From Planctomycetota bacterium (lineage in GTDB: Bacteria > Planctomycetota > Planctomycetia > Pirellulales > Pirellulaceae), in NCBI GenBank assembly GCA_026692885.1, contig JAPLNJ010000259.1, positions 1 through 11,564 on the forward strand: DNA of 11,564 nucleotides, given 5' to 3'. This document shows positions 1 to 8,040 of the stretch, in pieces; the stretch's first letter is position 1; each line of letters begins with the position of its first letter. The notes under the pieces were generated by a model. The model was not told the DNA's origin and did not search any database. It saw nothing but the letters and a program-made list of their open reading frames with translations. The position numbers were made by a program, and so were the translations under genes.

Positions 1-513
1 GATCCGGCCCTCGTCATCGCGCTGTAACTGCGGAACGTCGTTGGTAAAGAGAGATCCACCGGTCGACCGTTGCGTGAATTGCCGGAAGTAGCCAGTCCGG
101 GCATCCAGCGAGTGGACGCCGTCGCCGTGGGTCGCCACATAGACTCTGTTCTCCCGCGGCTCGTGGATCATCGTGGCCGCCGGACTTGCCTGGTAATCGG
201 CTCCAAGTCGATAGTCCGAAACACGCCGCAACGGCGAGCGGATCAGGAAGACCAGCGTGATCACGGCGAGAAACGCGGCGGCCAGCGAGCACGCCACCAA
301 CATTTTGGGAAACGCCCGCGGCGAAACGCCTTGGGGTGGCGTCGGGCCGTTGCGATCGCGGTCGCCGCCTTTGACCTCCTCGTCATCGGGCGCGGGACAT
401 TCAATGGACAGGAGCCGGCACGTCTTGTGAAAATGACGAACGCGTTCCCGGCTGCCGAGCCGTCCGCCGTCCGCGGTCTCGGTCTTGCGATCGTGATTAG
501 ACGGCGTACCCAT
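1..513 (-). CDS. Single-pass membrane protein with putative beta-propeller outer domain (partial, 5' part only)
   Basis: The first 171 codons are visible and the frame is still open at the window edge. Residues 1-70 are hydrophilic and charged, rich in Arg, Asp and Gly. Residues 71-91 (KMLVACSLAAAFLAVITLVF) are a clear transmembrane helix, followed by R92 and R96-R97. Residues 100-171 then begin a region resembling a beta-propeller blade: NRVYVATHGDGVHSLDARTG (122-141) has the form of the repeat seen in PQQ-like or WD40-like propellers, a beta strand, small residues, then Leu-Asp. With one blade visible, the propeller is a suggestion only. Side of the membrane is not certain: the charged N-terminus would be cytoplasmic in the usual case and the propeller outside, although the Arg residues after the helix blur this. 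The ATG at 513 lies 12 nt after the previous stop with AGGGAG 7 nt upstream, so it belongs to the same operon. Confidence 0.75.
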   Translation of the reverse strand, partial: MGTPSNHDRKTETADGGRLGSRERVRHFHKTCRLLSIECPAPDDEEVKGGDRDRNGPTPPQGVSPRAFPKMLVACSLAAAFLAVITLVFLIRSPLRRVSDYRLGADYQASPAATMIHEPRENRVYVATHGDGVHSLDARTGYFRQFTQRSTGGSLFTNDVPQLQRDDEGRI

Positions 514-520
514 TTCCCGA

Positions 521-526
521 CTCCCT
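521..526 (-). promoter_or_regulatory. Shine-Dalgarno of the partial membrane/propeller gene
   Basis: AGGGAG on the minus strand lies 7 nt before the ATG at 513 and begins in the last base of the preceding TAA stop. It fixes the start of the last gene, which would otherwise be missed because the gene runs off the window. Confidence 0.6.
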
Positions 527-2841
527 TACCGTTTCATGGACGGCAGCTTAGGCCGGCGGCCAGGCGAGGCTGTCTTGACACTGGGGGCCACCACCGACAC
601 GTCCTTGGACATGGCCGACGTGACCTCGACAGGATTGGCACGCAGCAGCTCGCGGTATTCCTCGATGGTCGTGATCTGGTGGAGCAGCGTCCGGGCGTAC
701 TCCAGCGTCCACATCGCACTGTGGCCGGCGAGAAAATAGTGACCAATCGCGTCATATCGCAGCATGTCACTCAGTTCTTCCTGACTCGCCAATTCCCGGG
801 CCAACGCAGTTTCGGCGTCGGCCAGGACTTGCCATTCATACTGCGTCAACTGGCCATACTCGGTGAGCCGCTCGACCAATTGTGAGTAATCCCTACGTTC
901 GAGCCGCCAATCGGTCAGCATGCTGCGAAACACCTGCCGCGCCTCGTGCGAGGGGCCCTCCGCGGGCAATTGTTCCAGGTGGTCGCCGAGCTGCAGGATG
1001 AGATCGACTTTCTGCCGGTCCACCCCCCGCCCCGCATAGTCCCGCCGCAAGGCATATAACATCAACAGCATGACGGCGGCGGTCAGACGGGTCGGCTGGT
1101 TCAAGAAGACTGCCAAGCTCGCCGCGTCACGCGCAAATTCGCCCGTCGATTTCACCCCCAGAAAGGCCTCCAGCAGGCGACTGGCCCACTGCAGGTCCCC
1201 CAGGCGGGCGAGATCCCTGTCGGACAGGTGGCTCGCGGACGGAGCGTCGGTGTCGGCCACATCTGCGGCTTCGGCAACCTCTTCCTTCCGGGACATGGCA
1301 CGAAACAGATCTGCGTCGGAATCCGGGACGCGAGACGCCGCGGTCGTTCCTGCCGGGACGGATTCGTGCGTGCGGATCTCCCCGGCGGCAGGAGCGGACT
1401 CAGGACCCGCTGAGGCGGCCGCGGAAATCTCCTCCGTCTGGGACGTGGCACCAAACAGATCTGCGTCGGAGTCCGGGACGCGATGCACGGCGAGCGTCTT
1501 TTCCGGGGCGTACTCGCCCGCAGAGACACCTGGGACCCCAGGGGAGGATTCGTGAACCACCGGGGTGGTGCGCATCTTGCCTGTGCTTTCCACGGGATCC
1601 CGGTCACCGGAGGGGGCCGGCCCGGATTCCTCGGTGTCGACCCCCATGAATCCTGTGGAAAAGTCGGGTTCCTGCGGGGCAGCGTCCGCCGGGGTGTCGA
1701 CGGTCTGGAATTCCAGGCCGGCCGAGGCGGGCTCCAGCTCGCCTTCCGCCGACCACGGGCCATCGCCGATGGCCCCCACCGCCGCGCCGTCTGGCTGGCC
1801 CGGCGCCGGCTCGGCCCCGGCTGCCTCCTGGGAGGAGCCTTCGGCGTCCGCGGGTTGGGCGGGCCTGGTCGGCGCCAAGTCCTGCTGCGAAAGCCCGGCT
1901 GCCAGAAGTCTGTCAGGGAACCACAGGAAATCGTATTGACGGCGGTGTCGCCAAATGCCGTAGACCCGCCAGGCGACCTGGAACAAGCCGCCCTCCTTCG
2001 CCTGCCACGGCGTACGGAAGGTCAAGTACTCGGCAAGCGCCTCGCGGTGCTGCACGTTCTTCCGGCCCCACAGCGCCGCCTGGCGAGCCGCCTCCTGCCG
2101 TTTGATCGCATCCCACTGCAGGTAGTCCTCGAAGTCGTGGCCGGCCCAGCATTGCAGCATCAACCGCCGCGCCGCTTGCAGTTCTTCTTCCAGGAGGCCG
2201 CGCATTTCCGGTTCATCCAGCTCCAGACGCGGACGGCGGTCTCGGCTTGCATCGTTCAGACACGGCGGCCGTAACCAATACGACGGCAGCCGGCAAAATA
2301 GCTGGATGCGTGCCTCCACCAGTGGGAAGATGACCTGCCAGCACCGCTTCCGCCAGGCCGGCAAATGGTCGTCGGCGAACGCCCCAGTGCGGCGTTGGAC
2401 CGCCGTCCGGGAGAGGGGCAAGCCGCGGACGGCGCGCGCCAAATCCAGCCAGTAGATGCCACGCGGATCCGCGCGGAAGTAGTCCCGCACCAGCCAGTTG
2501 GTCCAGGCGGTCCGGGGCCGCCACCGAGCCGTCCAGCCCACCAGTTTCCGCCCCGCCACTCGCCCCGGCAGTCGCCACAGCACCCAACGCAGAAAGAGGT
2601 AGGCAGCGACCGCCACCAGGACCCACGCCAACCGCGGCGTTTCTTGAAAGGCGTTGTACCGCACCAGGCAGATCGAGCCCGCCAGAAGGCACAGCCAACG
2701 GATGACCCGCGCGCTTACCCGGTGCGCTGGCAGGCCCAGCAGAGCCAAAAAACAGACCGTGATCGAGCCGCCTTCGTGGGCATAGACGACCTCCTGGAGC
2801 AACCACAGGAAGAACCGATCGTGAAGCTCGATGAGGTTCAT
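526..2841 (-). CDS. Membrane protein with long disordered linker and helical C-terminal domain
   Basis: This is a 771-aa protein of unknown family. The N-terminal 90 residues hold two clear hydrophobic spans (about 44-61 and 71-89) and a weaker one (about 26-38), so it has two or three membrane helices with no cleaved signal peptide. Residues 90-315 are Arg/Trp-rich, basic and probably cytoplasmic. Residues about 318-537 are a disordered acidic Pro/Ala/Glu linker that contains the motif RVPDSDADLF twice, at 454-463 and 504-513. Residues 540-745 are a helical domain (for example RLLEAFLGVK, YEWQVLADAETALARELAS), and the tail is basic. I placed the start at ATG 2841, which overlaps the previous stop as ATGA and has GCGGGGA about 7 nt upstream. 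The ATG at 2967 would add 42 residues lying inside the previous gene. It probably anchors the cluster's proteins at the membrane, which is inference. Confidence 0.85.
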   Translation of the reverse strand: MNLIELHDRFFLWLLQEVVYAHEGGSITVCFLALLGLPAHRVSARVIRWLCLLAGSICLVRYNAFQETPRLAWVLVAVAAYLFLRWVLWRLPGRVAGRKLVGWTARWRPRTAWTNWLVRDYFRADPRGIYWLDLARAVRGLPLSRTAVQRRTGAFADDHLPAWRKRCWQVIFPLVEARIQLFCRLPSYWLRPPCLNDASRDRRPRLELDEPEMRGLLEEELQAARRLMLQCWAGHDFEDYLQWDAIKRQEAARQAALWGRKNVQHREALAEYLTFRTPWQAKEGGLFQVAWRVYGIWRHRRQYDFLWFPDRLLAAGLSQQDLAPTRPAQPADAEGSSQEAAGAEPAPGQPDGAAVGAIGDGPWSAEGELEPASAGLEFQTVDTPADAAPQEPDFSTGFMGVDTEESGPAPSGDRDPVESTGKMRTTPVVHESSPGVPGVSAGEYAPEKTLAVHRVPDSDADLFGATSQTEEISAAASAGPESAPAAGEIRTHESVPAGTTAASRVPDSDADLFRAMSRKEEVAEAADVADTDAPSASHLSDRDLARLGDLQWASRLLEAFLGVKSTGEFARDAASLAVFLNQPTRLTAAVMLLMLYALRRDYAGRGVDRQKVDLILQLGDHLEQLPAEGPSHEARQVFRSMLTDWRLERRDYSQLVERLTEYGQLTQYEWQVLADAETALARELASQEELSDMLRYDAIGHYFLAGHSAMWTLEYARTLLHQITTIEEYRELLRANPVEVTSAMSKDVSVVAPSVKTASPGRRPKLPSMKR
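1291..1333 (-). repeat. Direct repeat unit, second copy of the RVPDSDADLF motif
   Basis: These 43 bp match 1441-1483 at 40 of 43 positions. Both copies lie in frame inside the linker of the 771-aa membrane protein, exactly 150 bp (50 codons) apart. This copy encodes SRVPDSDADLFRAMS. Confidence 0.85.
1441..1483 (-). repeat. Direct repeat unit, first copy of the RVPDSDADLF motif
   Basis: This is the partner of 1291-1333, with three substitutions between them. It encodes RVPDSDADLFGATS at residues 454-467 of the membrane protein. The spacer between the copies is not itself repeated, so this is either an old linker duplication that has diverged or a conserved short binding motif. Confidence 0.85.
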
Positions 2842-3698
2842 GTTTCGTCCCCGCCCTGGGCCGCCTGCGGCAGGAGCCAGCGTTCCTCCTCCGCCTGCAG
2901 CCAGTCGTGGAGGTGTGCGATTTGCCGGTCCAGCTGCTCGCGCAGTGCTGCGGTCTCCGCGGACCACTCGTTCGCGGCAGTCAGTGCGGCCTGATACTTC
3001 TTGTCCGTGGCCTCACGGGCCGCGAGTATCGATTCCCGGACTTCTAAATCGTGAGCCATGGCGGCCGAGATTTCCCGGATCTTGGCCAGCTGGCTGTTGG
3101 CCCTTTGCCGCGCCCGTTCCAGCAGCCGCTCCAGCTCGGGGTTCTCTCGTTGCACAAAATCCCGCGCAGCCACGCGCACATCATCCAAAGACTGCCCCCA
3201 TTCCAGCAAGTGGTTGGTCGAGTCGCCGATCTTCTGGGCTCGCTCAGTCACCGCTTCCAAGCGGGCGCGAATCTGTGTCTCCAGTTCCGCCAGGCCCAGG
3301 GGTGGGGGGCCGGCAGAGGACGATGCGTTCGGCGTTTGTTCCGAGTCGGTCGGCCCTGCTGGTTCGGCTGGCTCTGGTGGTTCGGCCGGCTCCGTCGTTG
3401 CGGAAGGGTTCGGCGGGGCGTGAGGGGTTCCCTGTTCGTGTTCCGGGGGGACGGTTTCTTCGGCCGGGAGTTGCTCGTCCGTCTTCTGGGCGACGCCGCT
3501 GGATTCCAGTTCCGTGGAGGCAGCGCCCCGGAGTTCCGCAGGACCTGCCGCAGCCGACAGCGTTTCCGCCGGCAGGCCGGTGGTGACTTCGTCACCCGGC
3601 CGCAGGGTGGCGATACCCGGCGCCTCGGGGGCGATCGGGTCCACCTGCGGTGGCGCGACTGGCGTGCGCTGCTTGGGGGTCCGGCGACGGGCGTTCAC
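2838..3698 (-). CDS. Pro/Glu-rich protein with C-terminal coiled coil
   Basis: This is a 286-aa protein. Residues 1-132 are disordered: a basic start (NARRRTPKQR) leads into a Pro/Ala/Glu/Thr-rich stretch with an EPAEPPEPAEP tract near 103-113. Residues about 135-275 form a helical coiled coil (ELETQIRARLEAV, LERLLERARQRANSQ, ALREQLDRQIAHLHDWL). There is no signal peptide or membrane span. It sits directly after the much larger coiled-coil gene, sharing a GTGA overlap at its start (GTG at 3698) and an ATGA overlap at its end, so it is probably a translationally coupled partner. Pairing of the two coils is a reasonable guess. GGAAAGG lies about 14 nt before the GTG, somewhat far, which fits reinitiation after the previous stop. 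I do not recognise the family. Confidence 0.85.
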   Translation of the reverse strand: MNARRRTPKQRTPVAPPQVDPIAPEAPGIATLRPGDEVTTGLPAETLSAAAGPAELRGAASTELESSGVAQKTDEQLPAEETVPPEHEQGTPHAPPNPSATTEPAEPPEPAEPAGPTDSEQTPNASSSAGPPPLGLAELETQIRARLEAVTERAQKIGDSTNHLLEWGQSLDDVRVAARDFVQRENPELERLLERARQRANSQLAKIREISAAMAHDLEVRESILAAREATDKKYQAALTAANEWSAETAALREQLDRQIAHLHDWLQAEEERWLLPQAAQGGDET

Positions 3699-6325
3699 GG
3701 CGTTGGGCTGCCTTTCCGTCTCCCGCGTAGGCTTTCGGCCTTAGCGAGATGCTGTTGAGCCTGATCCAGTTGCTCGCGGACCCCGGCCGTATTCTGGTCG
3801 TCGGTGCCCAGTTCGTCGAGGCGGCTCTGGATTCGGGCGATCTGGCGCGTCTCTTCCTCCTGAACCGTAGCCAGGTGATTCTCCCAGGATTTCTGCTGCG
3901 TCTCCCACATCTCCACGGCTTCGCGATACGCCCGGGCGAGATCCAATTGCTCGGTGACTTCCGCCGCGGCCGTGCTGATCTGTTCGCTCCGCGCGGCGTG
4001 GAGGTTGAGATAGACTTCGATCTGCTGCAGTTGCCCGGCGAGTTGCAGGGCGCGCTGCTTCAACTCCTCTCGCCGCTGGGCGAATTCCAGCCCCTGCTTG
4101 AGCAGCAGCTGCTCCTTGGTGGTCACCTCTTCCTGCTGGTTGTTGATCTCGACCGCTTTTTGCTGGTACTCGGCCAGCAGCGGCACAAGCTCGGCGTACC
4201 GGCGTTTGACCTTGGCCTCCAGCGCTTGAATCTGGTCGATCTCCGCTTGCATCTGGTTGGCCTTCTTTTCCATCTCTTTCGTCCGGGCAAACCGTTCTTG
4301 ATACTGTTGGTGAAGCGTGCGGATCTCGCGGAAGACCCGCATGGCGCGGGCGTGCAGTTGTTCCAACTGCTCGTGGAGTTCCCGATCACCGGCAATGGCC
4401 GGCTCGCTTTCAGCCAACTGGCCGACGAACAGCTCGCGGTGTTTCTCGGCCGTCGCCGTCAGATCACGTCCACACACGGCCAGGGCCTGCAGTTGCTGCC
4501 TTCCGACTTGCCGTTGTTCACGCAACTCGCGAAGCGCTGCCAGTTGCGGATCGGCCAGGGACTGCTGGAGGGCCAGCACGGCGTTGACGAACTCGAACCA
4601 TTCGCCCGGCAGTGTCAGCACCAGCTGACGGATCTCCGTGATGCGCGGTTCGATGCGAGCCACCAACAGTTCCGCGGCCTGGAGATCCTCCTCCAATTCG
4701 TGATAGCTGGTTTCGAGCTTGGCCGTCCGCCCGCTGACGTATTCCCAGAGTTCGCGGGTCAGCAGGTCCAGTTGATCCTCGACGTGCTGCCGGGCTTCGC
4801 GGAGTCCTTCCGCCAGTTGGTTGCGGCTGGCTTGCCCAACTTCCCGTGCGCTGCGGCGTTGGAAGAGGTTGAGCAGCCGGAACTGCGACAGCAAGGGGGT
4901 CGACTGGCTGACCCGGGTTTCCTCGATTTCGCCTTCGCGGCCGGTTTCCCACAGGATGGCGGCGCATTCGGCGGCATCCGCGCCGCGGCCGCCCGTCTTC
5001 TCGCTGTGGTCAAGGATGCGTTGCAGCAGGGGCAGGGCATCGTTGTCATCGATCTGCGGCGCCAATTCGGCGTGCAAAGGCAGGAACAGATTCACGCCGC
5101 AACCGCGCCAGGCGGCTGGCTGGTAGTACACCCGATCCGCCAATTGCAGCGAGAAGCCCAGTTGCCGCTGGGTGCGGTTGGCGATCACCACATGGTACGG
5201 CGGTCCGTGGAGCGGCCGGCAAAAGGCGTAGCCGTAATGGCTCAGGGTGCCGATCCGCTGCTGCAGGAGACGCGCCAACCGCGGGTTGAGATAGTCCTCG
5301 TCCGGCTGCTCGAACCGGTAGGCGAAATAGACCTCCTCCAGTTGCCCCGCTGCGAGATTGGCCCGCAGTCGCTCCATGTCCAACAGGATGCGACGCTGCT
5401 TGTCGATTTGCTTATCGACTTGCCAGAGACGGGTGGTGGCCGTCTTAGGCCTGGTGACGAGCGCCAGTTCGATCGGAACCGAGGGCGGGGAGACGTCCTC
5501 CTGCAACTGGACCAGTGGCGTTTCGGTCAGTGTCACCTGCACATCGACAAACTCGAACGCGCGACGGAAGAAGTTCACTTCCCCAGCGGCGAACGCGAGC
5601 CATTCCGTCCCCTTCGACTTGCCATCTTCCTTGGGACGCAGCAGCACCAGTTCACGATCGAGATCGCACAGTTGCTCCAGGCCGGGCACGGGAAAGCGGT
5701 AGCCCCAACGGGTGTAGAACCGCGATTCACGCCGGTCGGTGCGAACCGGCGCATAAAGTTCCAGGTGGCCTTCGTACCCTTCGCAGAAGGCCAGGAAGGC
5801 CGCGGGCCGCTGGAGGGAGTGGATGCGCACGATGTGGCTGGGCAGGGCCTGGCCGGCGTGCCGCAAGAAGGCCACTTCCACACCATCGGAGCCAAGGTTC
5901 CAGACGTACTCCAGGAAGCGGCTCAAGTTGGCGGTCTTGGCGTTCCACAACGCCACCAGCAGATGGCCGGAGCGAGCGGTGGGCGCGGGCAGGCTTTGCA
6001 GGCGGATGGCCCGCAACAACTGCGACACCGTCAACACGTGAAACGCCGCACGATCCAACGACTGCGCCGGCTGGGAGGTGCCTCCGTTGGCCAACGCCAC
6101 GTGTCTGGCCTGCTGCGCCCGTTCGGCATCGCAGCGCAGCAGGACCTGTAAGTCACGCGGGCCCGACCGCGGGATAAAGACGTGACTCAGGTGCTGCTGG
6201 TACAGTTCCGTGTCTCGCCCCAAATCCGCCGTGTCCCGACAGGTCAGCAGGAAGCTGATGTAGGCAGCCGTGGACGAAAACGTCAGCAACTGCCGATCTT
6301 CTTTCGTGGTTGCCACCGTGCTCAT
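3695..6325 (-). CDS. Large protein: novel N-terminal region plus long coiled coil
   Basis: This is an 876-aa soluble protein, the largest in the cluster. Residues 1-480 form one or more globular domains I do not recognise, with mixed alpha/beta segments such as HLLVALWNAKTANLSRFLEY (121-140), SRFYTRWGYRFPVPG (201-215) and EEVYFAYRFEQPDEDYLNPR (330-349). Residues about 490-865 are an almost unbroken coiled coil rich in Gln, Glu, Leu, Arg and Ala, with a short likely break at 568-582 (around LPGEWFEF). There is no Walker A, so this is not an SMC-type ATPase despite the arm-like coil. There is no membrane segment. It starts with ATG at 6325, overlapping the VWA gene's stop as ATGA, and ends overlapping the next gene's GTG. 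Family and function are unknown; a structural or scaffold role beside the motor is inference from the coil length and context. Confidence 0.88.
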   Translation of the reverse strand: MSTVATTKEDRQLLTFSSTAAYISFLLTCRDTADLGRDTELYQQHLSHVFIPRSGPRDLQVLLRCDAERAQQARHVALANGGTSQPAQSLDRAAFHVLTVSQLLRAIRLQSLPAPTARSGHLLVALWNAKTANLSRFLEYVWNLGSDGVEVAFLRHAGQALPSHIVRIHSLQRPAAFLAFCEGYEGHLELYAPVRTDRRESRFYTRWGYRFPVPGLEQLCDLDRELVLLRPKEDGKSKGTEWLAFAAGEVNFFRRAFEFVDVQVTLTETPLVQLQEDVSPPSVPIELALVTRPKTATTRLWQVDKQIDKQRRILLDMERLRANLAAGQLEEVYFAYRFEQPDEDYLNPRLARLLQQRIGTLSHYGYAFCRPLHGPPYHVVIANRTQRQLGFSLQLADRVYYQPAAWRGCGVNLFLPLHAELAPQIDDNDALPLLQRILDHSEKTGGRGADAAECAAILWETGREGEIEETRVSQSTPLLSQFRLLNLFQRRSAREVGQASRNQLAEGLREARQHVEDQLDLLTRELWEYVSGRTAKLETSYHELEEDLQAAELLVARIEPRITEIRQLVLTLPGEWFEFVNAVLALQQSLADPQLAALRELREQRQVGRQQLQALAVCGRDLTATAEKHRELFVGQLAESEPAIAGDRELHEQLEQLHARAMRVFREIRTLHQQYQERFARTKEMEKKANQMQAEIDQIQALEAKVKRRYAELVPLLAEYQQKAVEINNQQEEVTTKEQLLLKQGLEFAQRREELKQRALQLAGQLQQIEVYLNLHAARSEQISTAAAEVTEQLDLARAYREAVEMWETQQKSWENHLATVQEEETRQIARIQSRLDELGTDDQNTAGVREQLDQAQQHLAKAESLRGRRKGSPTP

Positions 6326-8040
6326 GATAAGTCACTCAAAGCTGTGTCATCGAGGCGTGCCACGCGATCCGCGGCCTTGAGCAGTACGGTCTCGACGATC
6401 TTGGCCCGCAAACGCTCCTCATTCATCAGCCCCAGATCACCGCGGCGCGCGGCGTCGACCGCATCCCGGGGATGCCGCGGCCGGGCCACACCCAGGGTGG
6501 GTTGGTGGACGTCGCAGCACACGGCGAACAACGAATCCCGCGCCCCTTCCCACGTCTGTAAGCCCGGGTCCGTGTCGGGAATGGCGTGCCGCATGGAATG
6601 TCCCGATGTGAAAAAAAACATGTGTCGGCAGTGGTACACGCGAGTCTGACTCCGCCGGACCAGGTATTGGCAAGGGTCCCGATCCAAGGCCAGGCCTTCC
6701 TTGTCCGCCGTCTGGGAGACCCGGTGCACAAACATGTACGGCACCCGTTCCGCAAAGGCGGCGGCAAACGTGTACCGTTGTCTGGCGGTGGCCGGCGACA
6801 GGGCCTCAAACAAGTCGAACTCCGTGCGGTAGGTGTGCCGGGCCTGGGACGACCACAAGAACACTGCGCAATCCGCGTGGACATCTTCGCGGGGCAAGTG
6901 CTGCGCTAAGTCCATCAGCAGCAGCGAGGCCAGCGTGCGGGCACGGATGTAGGGCGTCATCCCCTTCCCGAAGCTGGGATGGACGTCGGTCGGCGGTGCC
7001 AGCATCCGCTCGTTGACGTCCACCACGAAACAGAACAGCAGCCGCACTTCCCGCTCGATGCACTCCACGTCTTCCCGCACGAAGTGCAAGGCGCCTTCGT
7101 TCAACAGCCGTTGATACATCAGCGGTGGGTGTTTCACCAGCGATAGTTCCATCGGCAGGATCTCCGCCAGGCTGCCGCTGAACCGCCGGCGATTGACGTC
7201 GATGTACCCCCCCACCTGCCCATCCACCTCGTAGGAGTCGGTCGGCAGGATGCGATCGACGCGCGGGGGGCGCGGTTCTTGCTCTTCCACGTCCTCCAGT
7301 TCGCCCCGGCCAAGTAACTCATGCAGGAAGCGATAATCGAGGCGGCCCGCCTGGGCCGGCGTACGGGCCGTCAACTCGACCAGCAACAGCTGTTCCGGCG
7401 AGATGAAGGTGTGCAGCAGGTGCGTCCGGTAGTAATCCGTGATGCTGCTCAGCAGATCGTAGATCGTACCGAATTCGTTCCTGCCTTCGAATCGGCCGGG
7501 GTCGCCGAACAGCATGGTGCCCTGGTGGGTTTTGCCGCGGGACTGCAGCACCACGTCCCGGATGCCATCGGCCGCCGGCCGCGCCGCCAGCAAGCGGAGA
7601 TCGCGCGAGTCAAACGCAAAGGTGTTGCGGAAGTGACTCAGTTCCGCCAACAGGAACCGCAGGAACAACTGGGTGGCCTGGTCTCGCTGCGTTTGCTGCG
7701 GCGTCCGGGACAGACGATCGGCGATGGTGGCAAAGTGCGGTTGCCGCCGCAGACCTGCCAACATTTGGTGATAGCGGAACGCAAGCTGTTTGATGTCGTC
7801 CCGCACGTTCTCTTTCCAGCGGCTCCGCAGGGCCGTGGCGGGGCGTTGCAGCAGTGTGCCCAGGTCCAGCACAAACGACAGCGGCACGGCCCAGCCGGCG
7901 CGGATCAAAGGCATGTACCACTCGTTCACGCAGATCCGGAACCGCTCGCCAGACAGCTGCCCCACAGGGACCGCGCAGAAATACAGGGACTGGAACGTAA
8001 ACAGTCGGAGGTCGACTTTGGCCAGATCCTGAACCGTCAC
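6322..8040 (-). CDS. VWA-like protein with degenerate MIDAS, probable partner of the ATPase
   Basis: This 572-aa protein is the likely counterpart of ViaA-type VWA proteins. Residues 289-332 read like the segment that precedes the VWA domain in MoxR-associated proteins (SLAEILPMELSLVKHPPLMY, RLLNEGALHF). The VWA-like fold then follows: strand LLFCFVVDVNERM (334-346), helix YIRARTLASLLLMDLAQ (364-380), strand DCAVFLWSS (390-398), and strand HMFFFTSGHS (473-482) where a family member usually has (T/S)DG. The metal-binding motif DxSxS is DVNER (341-345), so only the first Asp remains, and the later TDG Asp is also gone. Metal binding is therefore unlikely and the domain probably serves as a structural adaptor. 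Residues 1-280 are mostly helical and unrecognised. Start is GTG at 8040, overlapping the ATPase stop as GTGA, with GGGGGA about 8 nt upstream. The VWA call rests on pattern and context, not on a search. Confidence 0.8.
   Translation of the reverse strand: MTVQDLAKVDLRLFTFQSLYFCAVPVGQLSGERFRICVNEWYMPLIRAGWAVPLSFVLDLGTLLQRPATALRSRWKENVRDDIKQLAFRYHQMLAGLRRQPHFATIADRLSRTPQQTQRDQATQLFLRFLLAELSHFRNTFAFDSRDLRLLAARPAADGIRDVVLQSRGKTHQGTMLFGDPGRFEGRNEFGTIYDLLSSITDYYRTHLLHTFISPEQLLLVELTARTPAQAGRLDYRFLHELLGRGELEDVEEQEPRPPRVDRILPTDSYEVDGQVGGYIDVNRRRFSGSLAEILPMELSLVKHPPLMYQRLLNEGALHFVREDVECIEREVRLLFCFVVDVNERMLAPPTDVHPSFGKGMTPYIRARTLASLLLMDLAQHLPREDVHADCAVFLWSSQARHTYRTEFDLFEALSPATARQRYTFAAAFAERVPYMFVHRVSQTADKEGLALDRDPCQYLVRRSQTRVYHCRHMFFFTSGHSMRHAIPDTDPGLQTWEGARDSLFAVCCDVHQPTLGVARPRHPRDAVDAARRGDLGLMNEERLRAKIVETVLLKAADRVARLDDTALSDLS

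Noticed and set aside
14..292. A 92-codon minus-strand frame starting at 292
   Set aside because: It is out of frame with, and inside, the partial membrane/propeller gene, whose frame gives a transmembrane helix and a blade-like repeat. The 92-aa product has no such features.
70..885. A 271-codon plus-strand frame at the left end
   Set aside because: It is antisense to two real minus-strand genes, spans their junction and has an Arg/His-rich translation without domains.
1483..2274. Plus-strand open frames of 124-263 codons opposite the membrane protein
   Set aside because: They are Arg/Gly/Pro-rich translations antisense to a well-supported gene, with no ribosome-binding site or domain.
3359..3394. 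Short tandem-like GGTTCGGC/GGCTC tract
   Set aside because: It simply encodes the EPAEPPEPAEP stretch of the 286-aa protein and needs no other explanation.
3749..6151. An 800-codon open frame on the plus strand
   Set aside because: It lies fully antisense to the 876-aa coiled-coil gene. High GC and strong codon bias open long mirror frames, and its translation shows no domain. The minus frame has the coherent coil, the overlaps and the ribosome-binding context.
3695..6325. SMC/Rad50-like ATPase identity for the 876-aa protein
   Set aside because: The long coil invites it, but there is no Walker A, no signature motif and no C-terminal head.
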